From Bacteroidia bacterium (lineage in GTDB: Bacteria; Bacteroidota; Bacteroidia; J057): DNA of 64,000 nt. This document shows positions 1-11,100 of the stretch, one piece after another. Location of the stretch: contig JAUIGE010000032.1 of assembly GCA_030430205.1 (NCBI GenBank), forward strand, positions 1 through 64,000. Direction: 5' to 3'. A program made the position numbers and the translations under genes. Numbering within the stretch: position 1 is the first letter of the stretch; every line of letters starts with the position of its first letter. The notes beneath the pieces are model-generated. The model saw only the letters and a list, made by a program, of their open reading frames with translations. It searched no databases and was not told where the DNA came from.

Positions 1-3000
1 ATACTGCCCACTATTCACCTGCCCATTGCTGGCTGAAACACTGCCAACTGGACTGGTTCCGAGTTTCGGGTCCGCATCATAGAAGGTATAGCCAGAGGCT
101 ATATTTCGGCTGTCGCTGACATAAGCCGCCAGATTTATCTGAGCTGTACCACAGCCGATGGCTGGAATATCCAGTGTCACAATGGAGGTTTTTCTCACCC
201 TCACTCTCACCCTTCTTGCCTCTCCTTCACAAGCATTGAGCCCCTGGCTCACCCAATAAAATTGGGTATTGTTGCTCGATATATTCACTACTGGCGTACT
301 GATAGCTGCTCCCTGCTGACTGTTCACATCGGCGTACCAGAAGAAGGCTGCACCAGGCTCATAGCTGACATTGGCCGTGAGCAGTGCTTCGAGATCGGGT
401 GTTGTCTCACCTTCGCAGAAGTCGAAGCGGATTTGGGCGCAGTTGCCGCAATTTTGTGGCGCGAGCTGAGAAGGCTTATGTTTAACGATAACAGTCCTGT
501 AAATCTGAGCTGAATTGCCCGCGGCATCTGTGACTGAGTAACTTATCGTGTAAGTACCTGCCTGACTTGTGTTGAGGTTGCCGTTATCTATGGTAATATG
601 TTGAGAAATACCAGGATTACAATTGTCACTGGCTACTGCCCCTGCTTCGATATAATTTTCGCCTGGACACAGCTCAATAGGATTATTCCCTAACAGACTG
701 AGTATAGGGTCCTCATCATCATTGATGGTAATGGTAAAGGAACAAGATGCAGTATGGCCGGAAGCATCGGTGACAAGATATGCTTCTGTTGTCGTTCCTA
801 TCGGGAAGGCACTTCCACTTCCCAGCCCAGCAATTTGCTGGGTGGTGCTGCCACAGTTATCCTGCCCTATAGGCGTGAAGTAGGTGATTATGCGATCACA
901 GTTACCTGTATCATTGGATAAGTTGAGGTTGGCGGGGCAACTGATCGTTGGGTTCTGGTCATCTATGACGCTTACTGTGAAGGAGCAGAAAGCTGTATTT
1001 CCGCTGGCGTCGGTGACGCTGTAGCTTTGGGTAGTGGTTCCGATAGGAAAGAAATCGCCGGATGTCAGGCCGGAGCCGTCTGTTTGAACGGGTGAAAGGG
1101 TATTTCCATCGCAATTGTCAACAGCTCTGATATTATAGTTCTGAACAATTCCGCAACTGTTCAGTGAATTGGACAGCACAAGCTGTGAAGGACAGGTCAG
1201 GATAGGTGCTTCGGCGTCTATGATAGTAACAGTGAAAGAACAGGCGGCAGTATTGCCGCTGGCGTCGGTGACCTGATAGGTCAGAGAAGAAGTGCCTGTA
1301 GGAATAAAAGTAGCTTCTTTTTGTACAGCAAGCGCGTGGCGATACCCTGCCCCTATCAATTCCCAGCCGAGATCAGAGGGAATCTGCACAGGGCTGACCT
1401 GGTTTTCCCCTGAGTTTCCATTTCCAAGTTGCTGAACATTATCCCTTCCCCAGGTCCAAAGGCTGCCATCAGCCTGCAAAGCCATGGAGAAGTGTTCACC
1501 AGCCGCAATGGAAACCCAGTTATTTGCTAGTCCGATTCTGACAGGACTGCTTTGCTGTGCATTTGCTCCCCCATCGCCCAATTGACCATAGGTATCATCC
1601 CCCCACGCCCAGAGGCTGCCGTCTTGCCGAATAGCCAGGGTATGGCTTTCCCCAGCTGTAATCTGAACCCAATCTGTATCTGTCCCCACCTGAGTGGGGA
1701 GGGTAACATCCTGACCGGAAGTGCCAATTCCCAATTGACCAGTAGCATTATCGCCCCAGGCCCACAAGCTACCATCTGCCTTAATTGCTAAAGCAAATTC
1801 ATGTCCACAAGTTATAAATACCCAATCATTATCAGTTCCCACTCTTCTAGGTGAAGTTTTGTTTCCAGTGATAGAACCATTTCCCAATTGCCCCTTATCA
1901 TCTGCCCCCCAGGCCCATAAACTGCTATCAGCACGTATGGCCATGGAAAATTCGCTCCCTGCTGCTATTTGAAGCCATTTTTGGTTTGTTGCTATTTGTG
2001 TGGGCGTACCTACGGGAAGATTTGCATTACTATTATTTACAGGCCCACCATTTCCCGCTTGTCCCTCAAAATCTCTCCCCCAGGTCCAAAGGCTACTGTC
2101 TTTTCGCAAAGCAAGATTGTGAAAGCCTCCTGCTGCAATTTTTATCCAGTCAGAAATAGAACCAATCTGACCTGGGGTATACAAAAAATTGCCGTGTCTT
2201 CCAGCTGCCCCGCTTCCCCAGGACCAAAGGGTACTATCTTTTGCCAAGGCCAGACTCAACTCAAAGCCCCCAGCCAATTGTGTCCAGTTTTTTGAGTAAT
2301 CGATTAGCGTAGGGTTTGGTATAGGGCCATCGTTGGTGCCATTACCAACCTGGCCTCGATTATTACGCCCCCAGCCCCAAAGGCTTTGGGTTAATAGGGG
2401 CCCCGCAGTCTGCTGAATGGTCCCGGAACAGTTGTCACTCATGGTAGGAAAAAGACCATTTGTAATCATTTTTCCGCATAAAGCAGAATCACTATCAGCC
2501 GTAAAGTTGGCAGGACAACTGATCGTAGGAGCTTCGTTGTCCTGAACAGTTATGTTAAAACTACAGCTTGAAGTATTCCCTGCTGCATCTGTTACTTGCA
2601 GATGTTGGAAGGTCGTACCAATAGGAAATTCGTCACCAGAACTGAGGCCACTGTTATCAAGATGAGCAGAAGTTGTAGGACAAATGGAAGTGATCGTCGG
2701 ATTGTAATTAACCACAGCTCCACAGCTTCCCACATCATTGTTCACTGAAATATTTGACGGACAACTAAGCGCTAAAGGCACAGAACTCAAAAGGGTAACT
2801 GTTGTCTGACAAGCTGCGGTATTGAGATTATTATCCGTCACGGTCATGGTCACGGAAGGCGTTCCACCAAATTCTGCACAGGTAAATGTGGTTTGTGAAA
2901 GCGCGAGGGATGGTATTCCGCAATTGTCCCAGGAGCCATTGTCGACTGCGCTTGTAGCGAGGGTAGCGTTGCCGGAGGCATCGAGGGTAAGGGTAACGGG

Positions 3001-5016
3001 TTGGCACATCGCCAAAGGAGGTGCGGGATCTATCGCCTTGACGATCGCCTGACAATTGGAGGTATTACCCGCTAGATCTTCCACCGTCAAAGGGATTTGG
3101 TGGGTGCCTAAGTCTCCACAGGTAAAAGAAAAGAAGGTATTATTGCTCTTAAGGCCGCATCGGTCGGAGGAACCGTTGGTGAGGTCAGCATGGCTGACCG
3201 TAGCTGAAAGGCCTGTGACGTTGACTGTCACGGTATTACAGACCGCCGTTGGCGGGGTATTGTCTACGATTGTTATGGTTGCAGTGCAGGTATCAGACTG
3301 ACTTTGTGTTTGATCGGAAATAATAAGGGGAAATCTGCGGACGCCAATATCCGAGCAATCAAAAGTTATATTACCTGATGGATAGTTCAGTCCAGCACAA
3401 TTGTCTGAAGAAGCCGCCACAAGACTTTGGAAAGACCGACTTTGATTTGTGGTACCCACATCCAGCGTCAGTTGTTGGCAGACTGCCACGGGTGGAATGG
3501 GGTCTTCAACAATGACCGTAGCGGTACAGGAAGCAAAATTTTCTCCTCTATCTTCCACATAATAAGTCACAATCTGGGTTCCGACATCAGAACAGTCAAA
3601 AATACTTTGGCTGAGGCTGTCGGATTTGATTCCGCAATTATCTGTTGCGCTGAGTTTGATTTGATTGGCAGTGATACTTGCCTGACCGGATGCATCCAGT
3701 TGGATGGTAAGAGGGGTATTGCGGCAAGTTACAGTAGGCGAAATCGTATCTTCCACAGAAACAATGGTCGTGCAAAAATCGGAGCCCTGGGAACTGGTTA
3801 CGACCAGATAATAAGTATTGTCTCCCAAAAAGCTACAATCCAACGTACCTGTCGAGGGACAGCTAAAGAAAGAGAAATAGCAAAAACTGAGCGTTGGGCC
3901 TACGGGATTAATACTTCCTCCATCGGAGTCGGCAGCATTAAAGGTCGCCTGGCCGGAGGCGTCCAGGTAATAGGTGACGTCTTTGCAGACAGGAATAGGC
4001 AAAGTAGGATCTTTGTCTAAAAACTGATAGGTAACGAATCCGTCATCTGGGGAGCCGTCTGTTCCGCCTTTTGTCATAGAGCCAGAGATGGCAAATCCGT
4101 TATTATAATAACTTCCGCCGCCGCCGCCAGCACTATAGGTTTGTCCTCCTCCACCGCCTGAGTATCCCCCACCGCCACCGGCTCCCTCTGACGGCTTACC
4201 CCCTCCACCATATCCATAACCATATGTATAAATCCCTCCCAATCCACCTCTTATACCTCCCTTTTCTCCTCCTTTGGAACTTTCTCCATCTCCTCTGTAT
4301 CCTCCTCCTCCTCCGCTTGGATAAGCGCCGAGCGCATCGAGTGGAGCCCCTCCTCCAAATCCATTTATGCCAGCTGTATTCCCCGTTCCAAACCCATTGA
4401 GGCCATTAGTGCCATCATTTCCTCCTTTTCCCGCCTGCCCTCCGCAAACACCTGATGAATAGGCGCCGCCTCCCCCCCCTGCAACAGCTAACAAAACCCA
4501 GCGGCTGGAAGTACTGTCCGGACTCAGGGCAGGTAGCGCAAAGCCATTATTCTCTCCTGAAAGACCAGGGTCCTGGTACAATATCGCCGTACCTCCTCCC
4601 CCTCCGGCTCCGTTAGGATTATTATTTCGGCGAGACCAACCTTGTCTTCCCAAAATCACACGAACCGCTCCGCCAGGTTTGAGCATGCCTCTCCCTGTTC
4701 CTATCGGAATTTCAATTGTGGTGGTCGCGCCTCCACCGCCTTTGGTGGTACATAAGCCTGGCACTACCCTTTTGCCACCATCTCCCCCTCTCAAGGTGAA
4801 TTTGATATGGTCATAAACCCCCACATTAGTAGGAATGGTAAGGTTATAGCGGAGTGTTACGGTATCAACTATTATTTTTGATTCGATAATGTTGATTAAT
4901 CCGTCATCTACGAGGGTTCCTTCTTCTGTACCAATATAACTCACTTGAGCCAATAGCTGTATTTGACTGAGCAATAAGACACTTAGGCTAATAATTAAGA
5001 TAATGTTAGACTTCAT
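1..5016 (-). CDS. Giant secreted HYR-repeat protein A with RCC1-like propeller insert (C-terminus outside window)
   Basis: At least 1672 residues; the reading frame runs off the left edge, so the C-terminus is not seen. The ATG at 5016 is followed by a signal peptide (about 1-24, ending LLAQ). Residues about 55-330 are a glycine-rich domain with many GGGGG runs, like the N-terminus of protein C. Then come HYR-type Ig repeats with recurring SCPxNI, DNC and TDASGNTAxCSF signatures. One HYR repeat is interrupted after SGTIQQTAG by seven RCC1-like blades (about 870-1230, each with an SLWxWG...GQLGNG signature), and the HYR strand resumes at FIPTGTSSLTYQVTDASGN. A DUF5011-like domain and an Ig-like module with a VRVRVRKTS stretch follow. 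Paralogues B and C end in a T9SS sorting domain, so A probably does too (inference). It lies 127 bp behind kinase K1, with a 21-bp-spaced direct repeat between them. The likely role is a cell-surface adhesin or ligand-binding protein; the ligand is unknown. Confidence 0.9.
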   Translation of the reverse strand, partial: MKSNIILIISLSVLLLSQIQLLAQVSYIGTEEGTLVDDGLINIIESKIIVDTVTLRYNLTIPTNVGVYDHIKFTLRGGDGGKRVVPGLCTTKGGGGATTTIEIPIGTGRGMLKPGGAVRVILGRQGWSRRNNNPNGAGGGGGTAILYQDPGLSGENNGFALPALSPDSTSSRWVLLAVAGGGGGAYSSGVCGGQAGKGGNDGTNGLNGFGTGNTAGINGFGGGAPLDALGAYPSGGGGGYRGDGESSKGGEKGGIRGGLGGIYTYGYGYGGGGKPSEGAGGGGGYSGGGGGQTYSAGGGGGSYYNNGFAISGSMTKGGTDGSPDDGFVTYQFLDKDPTLPIPVCKDVTYYLDASGQATFNAADSDGGSINPVGPTLSFCYFSFFSCPSTGTLDCSFLGDNTYYLVVTSSQGSDFCTTIVSVEDTISPTVTCRNTPLTIQLDASGQASITANQIKLSATDNCGIKSDSLSQSIFDCSDVGTQIVTYYVEDRGENFASCTATVIVEDPIPPVAVCQQLTLDVGTTNQSRSFQSLVAASSDNCAGLNYPSGNITFDCSDIGVRRFPLIISDQTQSQSDTCTATITIVDNTPPTAVCNTVTVNVTGLSATVSHADLTNGSSDRCGLKSNNTFFSFTCGDLGTHQIPLTVEDLAGNTSNCQAIVKAIDPAPPLAMCQPVTLTLDASGNATLATSAVDNGSWDNCGIPSLALSQTTFTCAEFGGTPSVTMTVTDNNLNTAACQTTVTLLSSVPLALSCPSNISVNNDVGSCGAVVNYNPTITSICPTTSAHLDNSGLSSGDEFPIGTTFQHLQVTDAAGNTSSCSFNITVQDNEAPTISCPANFTADSDSALCGKMITNGLFPTMSDNCSGTIQQTAGPLLTQSLWGWGRNNRGQVGNGTNDGPIPNPTLIDYSKNWTQLAGGFELSLALAKDSTLWSWGSGAAGRHGNFLYTPGQIGSISDWIKIAAGGFHNLALRKDSSLWTWGRDFEGQAGNGGPVNNSNANLPVGTPTQIATNQKWLQIAAGSEFSMAIRADSSLWAWGADDKGQLGNGSITGNKTSPRRVGTDNDWVFITCGHEFALAIKADGSLWAWGDNATGQLGIGTSGQDVTLPTQVGTDTDWVQITAGESHTLAIRQDGSLWAWGDDTYGQLGDGGANAQQSSPVRIGLANNWVSIAAGEHFSMALQADGSLWTWGRDNVQQLGNGNSGENQVSPVQIPSDLGWELIGAGYRHALAVQKEATFIPTGTSSLTYQVTDASGNTAACSFTVTIIDAEAPILTCPSQLVLSNSLNSCGIVQNYNIRAVDNCDGNTLSPVQTDGSGLTSGDFFPIGTTTQSYSVTDASGNTAFCSFTVSVIDDQNPTISCPANLNLSNDTGNCDRIITYFTPIGQDNCGSTTQQIAGLGSGSAFPIGTTTEAYLVTDASGHTASCSFTITINDDEDPILSLLGNNPIELCPGENYIEAGAVASDNCNPGISQHITIDNGNLNTSQAGTYTISYSVTDAAGNSAQIYRTVIVKHKPSQLAPQNCGNCAQIRFDFCEGETTPDLEALLTANVSYEPGAAFFWYADVNSQQGAAISTPVVNISSNNTQFYWVSQGLNACEGEARRVRVRVRKTSIVTLDIPAIGCGTAQINLAAYVSDSRNIASGYTFYDADPKLGTSPVGSVSASNGQVNSGQY

Positions 5017-5085
5017 AATTCTTTCACTTTTGTTGGCAAAACTTATTTGTCTCAAAGCAAAAGAGAAGTCCTCAAAAGGCTTCGC

Positions 5086-5116
5086 AGATATGTTCTCGAT
5101 TTTCGGAGATATGTTC
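5086..5116 (-). promoter_or_regulatory. 21-bp-spaced direct repeat upstream of gene A
   Basis: The plus strand carries AGATATGTTC at 5086 and again at 5107, exactly 21 bp apart (two helical turns). The element lies about 70 bp before the ATG of A, between K1 and A. This geometry fits an AraC-family dimer such as the C-terminal domain of K1. Similar pairs precede B and C. The binding protein is inferred. Confidence 0.55.
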
Positions 5117-5143
5117 CAAAGGGCTAAATTTCTGCATTTAGGC

Positions 5144-8023
5144 CTATTCTCTGGCCATGGTAGGTGGGATGCCGAAGTCTTCTACAAATAAACGCCCGAA
5201 ATAAGAAGGATCATTATACCCCACCCGATAGGCGATATCAGAGATATTTAGTTCGGGATTTTTGAGCAATTTTTGTGCTTCTTCCATACGTACCTTCCGA
5301 AGGAAGCGCGTAGCAGATTTTCCCGTAAGGGCAGTGACTTTTCGGTGGAGTTGGGTTCTGCTGATGCCCAGCATATCGCATAATTTAGGCACATTGAGTT
5401 CCGGATCATCGAAATGCGCCATGATGACATCCCGAAATTTCAGGATAAAAGCATCTTCTTGTTGAACTTCGATATCCTCGGTAGGGGACAAGGCGGTGAT
5501 TTGCTGCGCGTAGCGCTGCTGTAGTTGCTGCCGCAACCTGATCAGCATATCTACACGCACAAGGAGTTCTTCCTTGTTGAAGGGCTTGGCAAGGTAGGCA
5601 TCCGCCCCACGTTTCAAGCCGCTGATGCGGCTCTCGACATCGGCCTTGGCCGTGAGCAATATGATCGGTATGTGGCTGGTCCGCTCATCTTGTTTGAGCG
5701 ATTCACACAATTCGAACCCATCTTTGCGCGGCATCATCACATCACTGATGATGATGTCAGGCACTTCTTCGATTGCTTTTTCTATTCCTTCCTGCCCATC
5801 GTGAGCGATGCTGATTTGATAGGTTTCACCCAGGCAAAGTTTCAGGTAATGCACCACATCAAGATTGTCTTCGACGATCAACAATTTTAATGCTTCAGTC
5901 TCTTTAGAGCTGATGGAACCAGCAGGAATCAAAGAGGCTTCCGTCAGCGGATTCACAAATTTGGATTCGATAATTTCGTCCCTGAAAGGAGCTATATTGC
6001 TTATCGGCAGGCTTATCTCAAAACTACTTCCCCTACCTACTTCGCTACGCAGCTCAATTTCCCCTCCCATCAACTTGATCAATTCATGGGTAAGGGTAAG
6101 CCCGATTCCCGTTCCTTCTCCCTTGCGGGTCATAGAATCGTCCACCTGATAAAACCGGTCAAAGACATGAGGGATTTTTTCAGGGGCGATGCCGATGCCT
6201 GTGTCGCTTACCCTGATGGTGAGCTTGTTTTGGGTTTCGGGTTTTGGGTTTTGGGTTTTGGGTTTCGGGTTTTGGGTTTTGGGGGAACTTGAAACCTCTA
6301 CGCTAACCTCGCCCCCTTCCGGGCTAAACCTGATCGCATTGGCGATGAGGTTGGTCATGATGCTGCGAATCTTTTCTGCATCAAAATCCATCATCACAAG
6401 CTGCGAATCGGATTTAAATTGCAGATTGATGGATTTGCTTTCAGCATATGACTGGAAGGATTCCAAAAGATATTTCAGGTAGGGAATGATGTTCTCTTGC
6501 CTCATATAGAGGGGCAGGCTGCCCGACTCAAGCTTGCGAAGATCAAGGATTTGGTTGATGAGCAAAAGAAGATTTTCACTGTTTCTTTTGATCAATTCCT
6601 TGGATTCCTCATTCTCTGTAATCATATCAGTCATACCAGAGATCACCGTGAGGGGCGTTCGGAATTCGTGGGAGATATTGGTAAAAAAGCGTGATTTTGC
6701 CTGATCCAGCTCTTTGAGTTGCTCATTGGCCTGGTCCAATTTAGATTTTTCCAGTTCGATGATCTCTTTTTGTTGTTTGGTGAGGCGGAAGCGATTAAAC
6801 AGAATGAAACCAAATAAGAGCGTAAGTACGAGGCCACCCCCAAGGAAATAGGCTGTTTGTTTTCTGCTCTTATTTTCAGCAAGCTGAACGGCCATGGCCT
6901 GGGCATTTTTCAGGCTGTCTACTTCAGCCTTTCGGCGGTATTCGTAAGCATACTGCTGTTCGAGGATGGCCTGGGTATTGGATTCGCTTTGAAGGGAGTC
7001 CTGGAGCGCATAAAAGCGCTTAATCATTTCCAGGCTTTTTCGGTAATCGCCTTTTGCCTCATAAACCTGTTGCAGTAAACCTGCTGCGTTCTTTTCAAAA
7101 GCTGGAAACTTGAATTGTCTGGCTTCTTCCAGACAGGCAATCCCATACTTTTCAGCATTTTTCCAATCTCCTTTCAAAGAATAGATATTTCCCAGGGCAG
7201 CAAGGATGCCGGAATATTGAGTCCTTACATTTTCCTCCCTGTACTTAGCATAGGCTGCTTCCAGGTAAAATAAGGCAGAATCTAAATCGGGAATTTTTCG
7301 ATATGCTTGCCCTATTGCTTCCAGGAGCTCTGCTTCACGGATAGTTTTTTTTTCTTTTCTGACGGTCTGCAGATTTTTATGGAGGTAGGGCAGGGCCGCT
7401 TGCGCATTCCCTTGCTTGATCATGATGGCACTCAAGATGTAGCTGTTTCTGCCTGAGCCTTCAGTATCTCCCAATTGCACTTGCATTTGGTAGGCTCGTC
7501 TTATCCATTCTTCTGCCTTGTCATAATCTCCATTGTTGAAGCAAAGGACGCCTATCCGGGTAATGGAGCTAATGAGGGTGGCTGAATCTTTGATTTTTTC
7601 GCTTAAGGCCAATGATTTGTAATTGGCCTCCAGGGCCTTCTCTATCTGATTGGCATGTGCAAAAAAGAAAGATTGATTTCGATAAAAGACGAGAAGTTGG
7701 CGTTGGTAAAAGTTTCGATCTGCTGCAGAAAGTGGCTCTTCAAGCTTTTTTTTACAAATTCTCCCTCCTAAATCATTAAACAAAGTACTTACTTCTGGCG
7801 TCTCAATGGTGCTCGAAATCGTAAAAATAGCCTTTAAAATAAGGCTGTCATGAGTCGCCTGGGTAAAGACGGTCTTATTATCTTCCAGTGCCTTCTTTTC
7901 TTTTGGGGGAAGGCTATCTGTTTCAATCAAGGAATACAAATGAAAAGCACTGTCAGCATAGTTTTGAGTAAAACTTAGCTGAAAAAAGAGGCAACAAATC
8001 AATCCTAATCCAACACTTCTCAT
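5144..8023 (-). CDS. K1: TPR-containing hybrid histidine kinase/response regulator with AraC DNA-binding domain
   Basis: 959 residues. Signal peptide about 1-19; periplasmic TPR region about 130-330; coiled coil; one membrane helix about 391-411. HisKA has its phospho-acceptor His near 452 (NISHEFRTPL). The HATPase domain shows DTGIGI and GEGTGIGL boxes. The receiver domain (about 714-830) has Asp near 757 in IISDVMMPRKDG and Lys in AKPF. An AraC-type helix-turn-helix occupies about 860-959. Sensor and transcription factor are thus one membrane-anchored chain, an HTCS-like layout but with a TPR sensor instead of a propeller. A heptad-repeat peptide (PKTQNPK units, about 579-599) encoded by repeat R1 sits in a HATPase hairpin loop. 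It precedes A and probably controls it. K3 is its closest paralogue here. Confidence 0.93.
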   Translation of the reverse strand: MRSVGLGLICCLFFQLSFTQNYADSAFHLYSLIETDSLPPKEKKALEDNKTVFTQATHDSLILKAIFTISSTIETPEVSTLFNDLGGRICKKKLEEPLSAADRNFYQRQLLVFYRNQSFFFAHANQIEKALEANYKSLALSEKIKDSATLISSITRIGVLCFNNGDYDKAEEWIRRAYQMQVQLGDTEGSGRNSYILSAIMIKQGNAQAALPYLHKNLQTVRKEKKTIREAELLEAIGQAYRKIPDLDSALFYLEAAYAKYREENVRTQYSGILAALGNIYSLKGDWKNAEKYGIACLEEARQFKFPAFEKNAAGLLQQVYEAKGDYRKSLEMIKRFYALQDSLQSESNTQAILEQQYAYEYRRKAEVDSLKNAQAMAVQLAENKSRKQTAYFLGGGLVLTLLFGFILFNRFRLTKQQKEIIELEKSKLDQANEQLKELDQAKSRFFTNISHEFRTPLTVISGMTDMITENEESKELIKRNSENLLLLINQILDLRKLESGSLPLYMRQENIIPYLKYLLESFQSYAESKSINLQFKSDSQLVMMDFDAEKIRSIMTNLIANAIRFSPEGGEVSVEVSSSPKTQNPKPKTQNPKPETQNKLTIRVSDTGIGIAPEKIPHVFDRFYQVDDSMTRKGEGTGIGLTLTHELIKLMGGEIELRSEVGRGSSFEISLPISNIAPFRDEIIESKFVNPLTEASLIPAGSISSKETEALKLLIVEDNLDVVHYLKLCLGETYQISIAHDGQEGIEKAIEEVPDIIISDVMMPRKDGFELCESLKQDERTSHIPIILLTAKADVESRISGLKRGADAYLAKPFNKEELLVRVDMLIRLRQQLQQRYAQQITALSPTEDIEVQQEDAFILKFRDVIMAHFDDPELNVPKLCDMLGISRTQLHRKVTALTGKSATRFLRKVRMEEAQKLLKNPELNISDIAYRVGYNDPSYFGRLFVEDFGIPPTMARE
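6227..6285. repeat. R1 heptamer repeat inside K1
   Basis: About eight degenerate heptamers (GGGTTTT/GGGTTTC on the plus strand) lie in frame in K1, where 21 bp of repeat encode a 7-residue period (PKTQNPK). The same repeat is intergenic at 29331, 31181, 32284 and 47494. Confidence 0.9.
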
Positions 8024-8041
8024 AGCATCTTAATTTAAAAG

Positions 8042-8052
8042 CAAAATACAAA
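8042..8052 (-). promoter_or_regulatory. Promoter-like element of K1
   Basis: The minus strand reads TTTGTATTTTG ending 18 bases before the K1 ATG. K3 has TTTCTAATTTTG at the same distance, and S2 has TTTGTATTTTTG closer in. It resembles the Bacteroidota -7 element TAnnTTTG, though the K1 copy is one base short of it. Confidence 0.35.
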
Positions 8053-8080
8053 CTGCGCATTAAGCAGGAAAATCGAGCAC

Positions 8081-8120
8081 AAAAAAAGGCCACCCCCATG
8101 GATAGGGTGGCCTTTTTAAT
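8081..8120 (-). terminator. Intrinsic terminator downstream of gene B
   Basis: The minus strand shows a GGCCACCC / GGGTGGCC stem with a short loop followed by a run of seven T. It lies about 70 bp behind the stop of B and before K1, so the B and K1-A transcripts are probably separate. Confidence 0.85.
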
Positions 8121-8189
8121 TTAAGTTGTCTTTTCTAACCCTCTTAGATTTACGATAGTGAGGATCAGCAGACTATAAGAAAATTGTTA

Positions 8190-11100
8190 TCATCGCTTCA
8201 GCAGTTTTTGGGAATAAGGCTTAGCTGTTGGATGAGTCATGACAAGGATATAGTATCCCCTTGGCTGCTGGCTGATATCAAAGGCAGTTTCACTGCCTTC
8301 GAGCTTGCCGGTCAGGATCGTTCGCCCGAGCTGATCGCTCAGCCTGTAGCGCCACTCGCCCTCCAGCGGCCCTGCCGCTCTGAGTTGGAATCGACCGTTG
8401 GTCGGATTGGGGTAGAGCGTGAAGCGCTGGGTGTCGTAATATTCGAAATTGATTTCGACGGCATCGCTCCAGATGGCGCGGCCATCGGCGTGGACGAGCT
8501 TGAGGCGATATTTGGTCACATTGCCCATACCTGAGCGGTCCAGGTATGAACCGCTCTGTGGGGTCACATTATAATGTGACCCTACGCCCTGCTGACCAAC
8601 CGTAACCCATTCCCCATCATTAATCTGCTTCTCGATTTCAATTTTTTCCAAAGCAAACTCATAGCGGATTTCCCACTCCACGCGCACATCATGCGCATTC
8701 ACCCTGCTTGCTGCCAACTGAAGACTATTCCCTGCACCCTGCCGACTGCCCACTCCCGGATTTACTGTTATACTAAAGTCCCTGACTTCCCCCGCGCAAT
8801 TATCAATATAGGCGATCGCCCGGATGTTGGCCGTAAGGGCTGTGCCAGTAGGATTGGTAGCAGTGAAGATCATATCTCCCATGCCGAAGCTACCCAGAGG
8901 GCCGATGGGGGCATTGTTCAGGTTAAACCAGAAGATATGGGTGGCGTTGGTTGAATTAAGGTTTAGCGTCACCAGATCTCCTGCATTGACCGTCAGGTTG
9001 CTAACCGGAGCCAGATCAGCAATGGATGTGCTGATGACTTCATCGATTCCTGTCACCTGACATCCGGTATTGTTGCTGGCAGTTGCATAATAAGTCATCA
9101 GGCTGGTCGGCAGACTGACAACTGCATACTGCCCGCTAAGCACCTGCCCATTGCTGGCTGCCACACTGCCTACCGGACTGGTCCCGAGTGTCGGGTCATT
9201 GTCGTAGAAGGTGAAGCCTGTGGCAATGCCCCGACTGTCACTGACCCAGGCCGCCAGGTCCAACTGGCCGGAATTGCAGCCCAATGCAGGCAGATCCAGC
9301 TCCACAATGGAGGTTTTTCTCACTCTCACCCGCATTCTTCTTGCTGGACCTTCACAGCCACTGATGAGCTGACTTACCCAATAGAAGTGGGTGTTATTAT
9401 TGTTCATATTGAGTACTGGCGTACTGATGGCTGCCCCCTGTTGACTGTTAATATCATCATACCAGAGGAAGCTGGCACCCGTTTCATAAGCTAAATTGGC
9501 AATGAGCAATGTCTCCAGCCCAGGCACAGCCTCTCCTTCGCAGAAATCAAATCGGATTTGATTGCAATTCCCGCAGTTCTGAGGCTCGAGTTGGGCAGGG
9601 GTGTGCTTCACGATGACGGTCCGTGTGACTACATCGGCAGGATTGCCGTTTGCATCGGTCAGCATGTAGGTGACGGCGTAACTCCCTTCCTGATAGGTAT
9701 CTACGCTGCCGTTATGGATCAAAATGTTTTGATTTACCTGGCCATCACAGTTATCAGAAGCCGTCGCGCCGGGTTCCACATAGCTTTCGCCTTCACAAAG
9801 GTAGAGAGGATTGTCTCCCAGCAGGCTGATGACCGGTTTTTCATCATCTGTGATGGTGATGGCGAAAGAACATGCCGCCGTATTGCCCGCAGCATCAGTC
9901 ACCATATAGGCTTCTGTAGTAGTACCCAAAGGAAATACCGAACCACTTCCCAGGCCGCTGGTCTTCACGGTATTGCTGCTGCAATTGTCTGTGCCTGATG
10001 GAGTCAGGTAAGTAAGCATTTTTCCGCAAATCCCCGCATCATTGCTCAGGGAAAGGTTCGGTGGACAGCTAATCTGCGGATTGACAAGATCGACGATCTC
10101 AATATTCGCAGAACAACTGCTGCTGTTTTGGTAGGTATCTGTCACGGTCAGGCTGACCGTATTGGAGCCGAGATGGGAACAGTCGAAAGTTGTTGGACTC
10201 AGCTGAAGGCTGACATTGCTACATGCATCATAGGAGTTGTTATTCACCTCCTGGGCTGTCAGGCTGGCATTGCCTGTGGCATCCAGTTCCACTGTCCGGG
10301 ACTGACACATGGCGATGGGTGCCACATGGTCTTCGATCTGCACAGTTGCTGTGCAACTGGCTGCGGCTCCATCGGAGCCGGTGACGGTAAGGGTCACGGT
10401 ATTGGGACCGATATGTGAGCAGTCAAAATCCGTCTGACTTAGGCCGGGGCTTAAATTACAGATATGGCTGGAGCCATTTTCAATGGCCTGGGCTGTGGTG
10501 CTGACATGGCCGGAGGCATCGAGTTGTAGGGTCAGATGCTGACAGGCTGCCGTAGGGACGAAGGGGTTATTCACCGTCACAGCGGCTGTGCAGCTTTTTT
10601 GATTGCTGTAGGTATCCTCCACGGTAAGCGTCACCGTCTGCACGCCTACCTCCGTGCAGGAAAAGGTATGGGGAGAAACCGTAAGGCTCTGCAGACCAGC
10701 AGAGGTGATGCTGCCATCATTGATGTCGGAAACTGCGATGGATGCATATGCATTTGCGTCGAGACTGACCTGCATGCTTTTGCAGCGTGCTTCTACAAAT
10801 TGTACAGCTGCACAGACGTTGTTGGGGTCTCTGATACTCAGGGTAGCAGTGCAACTGCTGCTGTTATCAAAATAATCTGTGACGGTCATAGTCACGACAT
10901 GATCCCCCACTTCCCCACAGTGGAACATGGTTTGATCAAGGGTTTTGCTTTTAATCCCTGTATAACCAATGCTGGCACTGTTATCATAGGAAGCGTAATC
11001 AAACCACTCAATATTGGGTATCGCGATAGCATCGTAAGGAATAGAGGTGTTGTAGTTATAATCAATATTGGCTGTCAGATTGATACATCTGGCGACGGGG

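Noticed and set aside
3427-4020. Plus-strand open frame of 197 codons inside gene A
   Set aside because: It is antisense to well-supported HYR repeats and has no recognisable domain; long antisense frames arise from the skewed codon use of Thr/Ser/Asn-rich repeats.
4080-4480. Dense short repeats in gene A considered as CRISPR or tandem-repeat array
   Set aside because: They are the codons of the glycine-rich domain, irregular and without spacer structure.
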